Below, one piece after another: positions 61,820 through 64,000 of a stretch of DNA of 64,000 nt; position 1 is the stretch's first letter; every line of letters begins with the position of its first letter. A program made the position numbers and the translations under genes. The notes beneath the pieces are model-generated. The model did not search any database, was not told where the DNA came from, and worked only from the letters and a program-made list of their open reading frames with translations. Origin of the DNA: Pseudomonas grandcourensis (GTDB taxonomy: Bacteria; Pseudomonadota; Gammaproteobacteria; Pseudomonadales; Pseudomonadaceae). The DNA lies in assembly GCF_039909015.1 (NCBI RefSeq), contig NZ_CP150919.1, forward strand, positions 4,316,501 through 4,380,500, written 5' to 3'.

Positions 61820-62212
61820 ATGCCGCATTTTATTGCCGAGTACACCGACAACATCGAGCAACAGGCCGACCTGCCGGGCCTTTTTGAAAAAGTCCACACG
61901 ACACTGGGGGCCAGCGGTGTGTTTCCGCTGGGAGGTATCCGTAGCCGCGGCGTTCGACTGGATACGTGGCGTATGGCCGACGGCAAACACAATTACGCCT
62001 TTGTCCACATGACGCTGAAGGTTGGCCACGGCCGCGACCTGGCGACACGTCGACGGGTCGCTGAAAAACTGTTCGAAGTCATCACCGCCCACTTTGCACC
62101 GCTGCAGGCAGAACGTTTGCTGGCTCTGTCGTTTGAGATGATCGAGCTCCACCCCGAGCTTAATTTCAAGCTCAACAACGTGCATGCCTTCCTCAATCAG
62201 CAGGCGAACTAG
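61820..62212 (+). CDS. hpaF: 5-carboxymethyl-2-hydroxymuconate delta-isomerase
   Basis: The 130-residue protein of the CHMI family, tautomerase fold, has proline after the start (MPHFIAEYTDNIEQQADLPG), whose amino group is the expected catalytic base, and the segment FVHMTLKVGHGRDLATRRRV. It converts 5-carboxymethyl-2-hydroxymuconate to the oxo form OPET, the HpaG substrate. AGGAGG lies upstream of ATG 61820. Confidence 0.93.
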   Translation: MPHFIAEYTDNIEQQADLPGLFEKVHTTLGASGVFPLGGIRSRGVRLDTWRMADGKHNYAFVHMTLKVGHGRDLATRRRVAEKLFEVITAHFAPLQAERLLALSFEMIELHPELNFKLNNVHAFLNQQAN

Positions 62213-62256
62213 AACCTTCCTCTTCCCTCGGCCACTCTCACAAAAAGTACAAAATC

Positions 62257-63561
62257 ATGAGCATAGCCACTTCCGCTGCACAGCCTTTGAGCGATGCCGC
62301 AACATCGACCCACCGTACAGTGACCTTGCGGCTGATGCCACTGCTGCTGGTGTGCTACCTGTTTGCCCATCTTGATCGGATAAACATCGGTTTCGCGAAG
62401 ATGCAGATGGGCGCCGACCTGCAATTCAGCGATACCGTCTACGGTTTCGGTGCAGGCTTGTTCTTTGTTGCCTACGCGATGTTCGGAGTACCCAGCAACA
62501 TCGCCCTGGATCGCATTGGGCCACGACGCTGGATCGCTTTGTTGATGGTTGTCTGGGGGACTCTGTCGACCAGCATGCTATTGATCGAAAACGCTGAAGG
62601 TTTCTACGCGTTGCGCTTCTTGCTCGGCGTCGCCGAGGCCGGATTTTTCCCGGGCATTCTGGTCTATCTGAACCGCTGGTATCCGGCCAGCAGGCGCGCC
62701 CAGGTTACCGCGTTGTTTGCCATTGCCGTGCCGCTGGCCGGGGTTGTCGGTGGCCCTCTATCGGGCGGTATCCTGCAAGGCTTTCATGATGTTGGGGGCC
62801 TGCGTGGGTGGCAGTGGATGTTCCTGATTGAAGGCGCGCCAGTCGTACTACTCGGTTTGCTGGTACTCAAGGTGTTGCCTGACAACTTCGAGTCAGTCAG
62901 TTGGCTGAGCAGTGAGCAGAAAGAGCAACTGCGCAAGCAACTGGCTAGCGAAGAACAACGCAAACCCATCATTTCGTTTGGCGGAATACTGCGAGATCCT
63001 CAGGTCTGGCTGCTGGTGGGCATCTATTGCGCAGTCATGCTGGCGGTCAATACGCTTGCTTTCTGGATGCCTACCCTGATTCACAGCTCCGGGATTGGCA
63101 GCGATGGCAAGGTCGGCCTGCTCAGTGCCCTGCCCTACCTGGCCGGCTGCGGCTTCATGATCGCCTGCGGACGGTCATCGGATCGTCGCCGTGAACGTCG
63201 GTGGCACTTGAGTGTGCCATTGCTCATGTCGGCCCTCGGTATCGCCGTAGCCGGCCTTTTGCCTGACGACCCCTTCATGGTAATCGGCGGATTGGTGATT
63301 GCGGGTATGGGCGCGAGCGCCGCACTGCCGATGTTTTGGCAGCTACCACCCGCATTCCTGTCAAACAGCACCCAGGCGGCGGGCATCGCCCTGATCAGTT
63401 CTCTGGGAAGCATTGCCTCGTTTCTGACACCCAATCTGATTGGCTGGATGCGTGACACGACCCACAGCGCCAGTCTTGCCCTCTACGTCCTCGCGGCATT
63501 GATCGTCGCAGGCGCCTTCCTGGTGCTGCGCACGCCCGCCGCCATCGTCAATCCTCATTAA
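62257..63561 (+). CDS. hpaX: 4-hydroxyphenylacetate permease, MFS ACS family
   Basis: The 434-residue twelve-helix transporter has the ACS motif (FAHLDRINIGFAKMQMGADL) and AEAGFFPGILVYLNRWYPAS. Located in the hpa operon it is the probable importer of 4-hydroxyphenylacetate or homoprotocatechuate. ATG 62257 lies 44 bp after hpaF. Its overall pattern resembles the MFS protein at 31135, but regulators and partners differ. Confidence 0.9.
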   Translation: MSIATSAAQPLSDAATSTHRTVTLRLMPLLLVCYLFAHLDRINIGFAKMQMGADLQFSDTVYGFGAGLFFVAYAMFGVPSNIALDRIGPRRWIALLMVVWGTLSTSMLLIENAEGFYALRFLLGVAEAGFFPGILVYLNRWYPASRRAQVTALFAIAVPLAGVVGGPLSGGILQGFHDVGGLRGWQWMFLIEGAPVVLLGLLVLKVLPDNFESVSWLSSEQKEQLRKQLASEEQRKPIISFGGILRDPQVWLLVGIYCAVMLAVNTLAFWMPTLIHSSGIGSDGKVGLLSALPYLAGCGFMIACGRSSDRRRERRWHLSVPLLMSALGIAVAGLLPDDPFMVIGGLVIAGMGASAALPMFWQLPPAFLSNSTQAAGIALISSLGSIASFLTPNLIGWMRDTTHSASLALYVLAALIVAGAFLVLRTPAAIVNPH

Positions 63562-63573
63562 GAGATCCAAGTC

Positions 63574-64000
63574 ATGCTCGATCAAGAATTCATCCAGCAA
63601 GCCGCTGCACAACTGGACAACGCCGAACGCTCCCGTAAGCAAGTCGGGCAGTTCTCCCTCGCGCATCCACAGATCACCATCGAAGATGCCTATGCCATTC
63701 AGCGAGCCTGGGTGGCACAGAAAATAAAGAACGGTCGTAAGCTGGTGGGGCACAAGATTGGCCTGACCTCTCGGGCCATGCAGGTCTCATCTAACATTAC
63801 AGAACCGGATTACGGGGCGTTGCTTGACGACATGCTGTTCGACGAAGGCACCGACATCCCCTTCAACCGTTTTATCGTGCCGCGCGTCGAAGTGGAGTTG
63901 GCATTCATCCTCGGCAAGCCGCTCAAAGGCCCGAATGTCACTATTTTCGATGTGCTGGAGGCTACCGAATGGGTGATCCCGGCCCTGGAAATCATTGACG
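63574..64000 (+). CDS. hpaH: 2-oxo-hept-3-ene-1,7-dioate hydratase, partial
   Basis: The open frame starts at ATG 63574, 12 bp after hpaX, and runs off the window with 142 codons visible. The translation ([60 protein letters not shown]) matches HpaH/HpcG, an MhpD-type Mg-dependent hydratase that adds water to OHED. The metal-site glutamates E-x-E (RVEVELAF) are present. The C-terminal half lies beyond the window. Confidence 0.92.
   Translation, partial: MLDQEFIQQAAAQLDNAERSRKQVGQFSLAHPQITIEDAYAIQRAWVAQKIKNGRKLVGHKIGLTSRAMQVSSNITEPDYGALLDDMLFDEGTDIPFNRFIVPRVEVELAFILGKPLKGPNVTIFDVLEATEWVIPALEIID

Noticed and set aside
1..64000. CRISPR arrays, complete insertion sequences or rRNA genes
   Set aside because: No regularly spaced short repeats, transposase genes with terminal inverted repeats, or rRNA sequence was seen.

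Overview
The window looks like chromosomal DNA of a Pseudomonas species, most likely of the fluorescens/putida type. The evidence is the tcuRABC tricarballylate genes, the homoprotocatechuate (hpa/hpc) gene order, the HBM-type chemoreceptor and the moderate-to-high G+C with Pseudomonas-style protein sequences. The species cannot be fixed from this sequence alone. Almost everything is accessory catabolism, transport and efflux; there are no ribosomal or other core housekeeping genes.

Layout. (1) 0.3-1.8 kb: a DUF1254/DUF1214 lipoprotein. (2) 2.7-11.6 kb: a minus-strand nitrogen-compound operon with a polar amino-acid ABC transporter, two class V PLP enzymes, an RpiR regulator, a PuuE-like deacetylase-fold amidohydrolase, a D-hydantoinase-type cyclic amidase and an MhpD-like hydratase; its substrate is unknown. 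(3) 11.9-17.0 kb: tcuR-tcuA-tcuB-tcuC for tricarballylate oxidation and uptake. (4) 17.1-27.8 kb: a segment flanked by two 138-bp direct repeats that carry the 3' part of a tRNA (probably tRNA-Pro) and its terminator. It holds a broken integrase, a tripartite RND efflux system, a FadL-type outer-membrane channel, the TetR that probably controls them, an HxlR regulator and an NAD(P)-binding oxidoreductase. (5) 27.9-35.3 kb: an intact tyrosine integrase, LysR debris, a small operon (FAD monooxygenase, DUF2783, MFS transporter, LuxR regulator), an HlyD-type pseudogene and a second integrase remnant. (6) 35.3-37.2 kb: a chemoreceptor. (7) 37.4-44.1 kb: a DUF1302-DUF1329-BNR-MMPL envelope module. 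(8) 44.8-56.2 kb: an aromatic-compound pathway with a Rieske oxygenase and reductase, an extradiol dioxygenase, a Rieske ferredoxin, two FAH-family hydrolases, a thioesterase, a cupin, a BKACE (DUF849) enzyme, a cytosolic periplasmic-binding-protein fold, an outer-membrane protein, and TetR and MarR regulators. (9) 56.3-64.0 kb: the hpaRA-hpaG1G2EDFXH pathway for homoprotocatechuate, cut by the window end inside hpaH.

Two regulatory networks can be read directly. A 24-bp palindrome (GTGACCAT-N8-ATGGTCAC and variants) lies before the RND operon, the outer-membrane factor, the FadL channel and the tetR at 25.4-26.0 kb. An unrelated 18-bp palindrome (core AAACGGAACGTACCGTTT) recurs before the DUF1302 module, the FAH gene at 48.1 kb, the cupin-BKACE genes and the binding-protein-fold gene, with a weaker copy before the divergent tetR at 48.4 kb. 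This ties modules 7 and 8 into one probable regulon: an uncharacterised aromatic catabolic pathway coupled to its own envelope transport machinery. That is the most interesting candidate system in the window.
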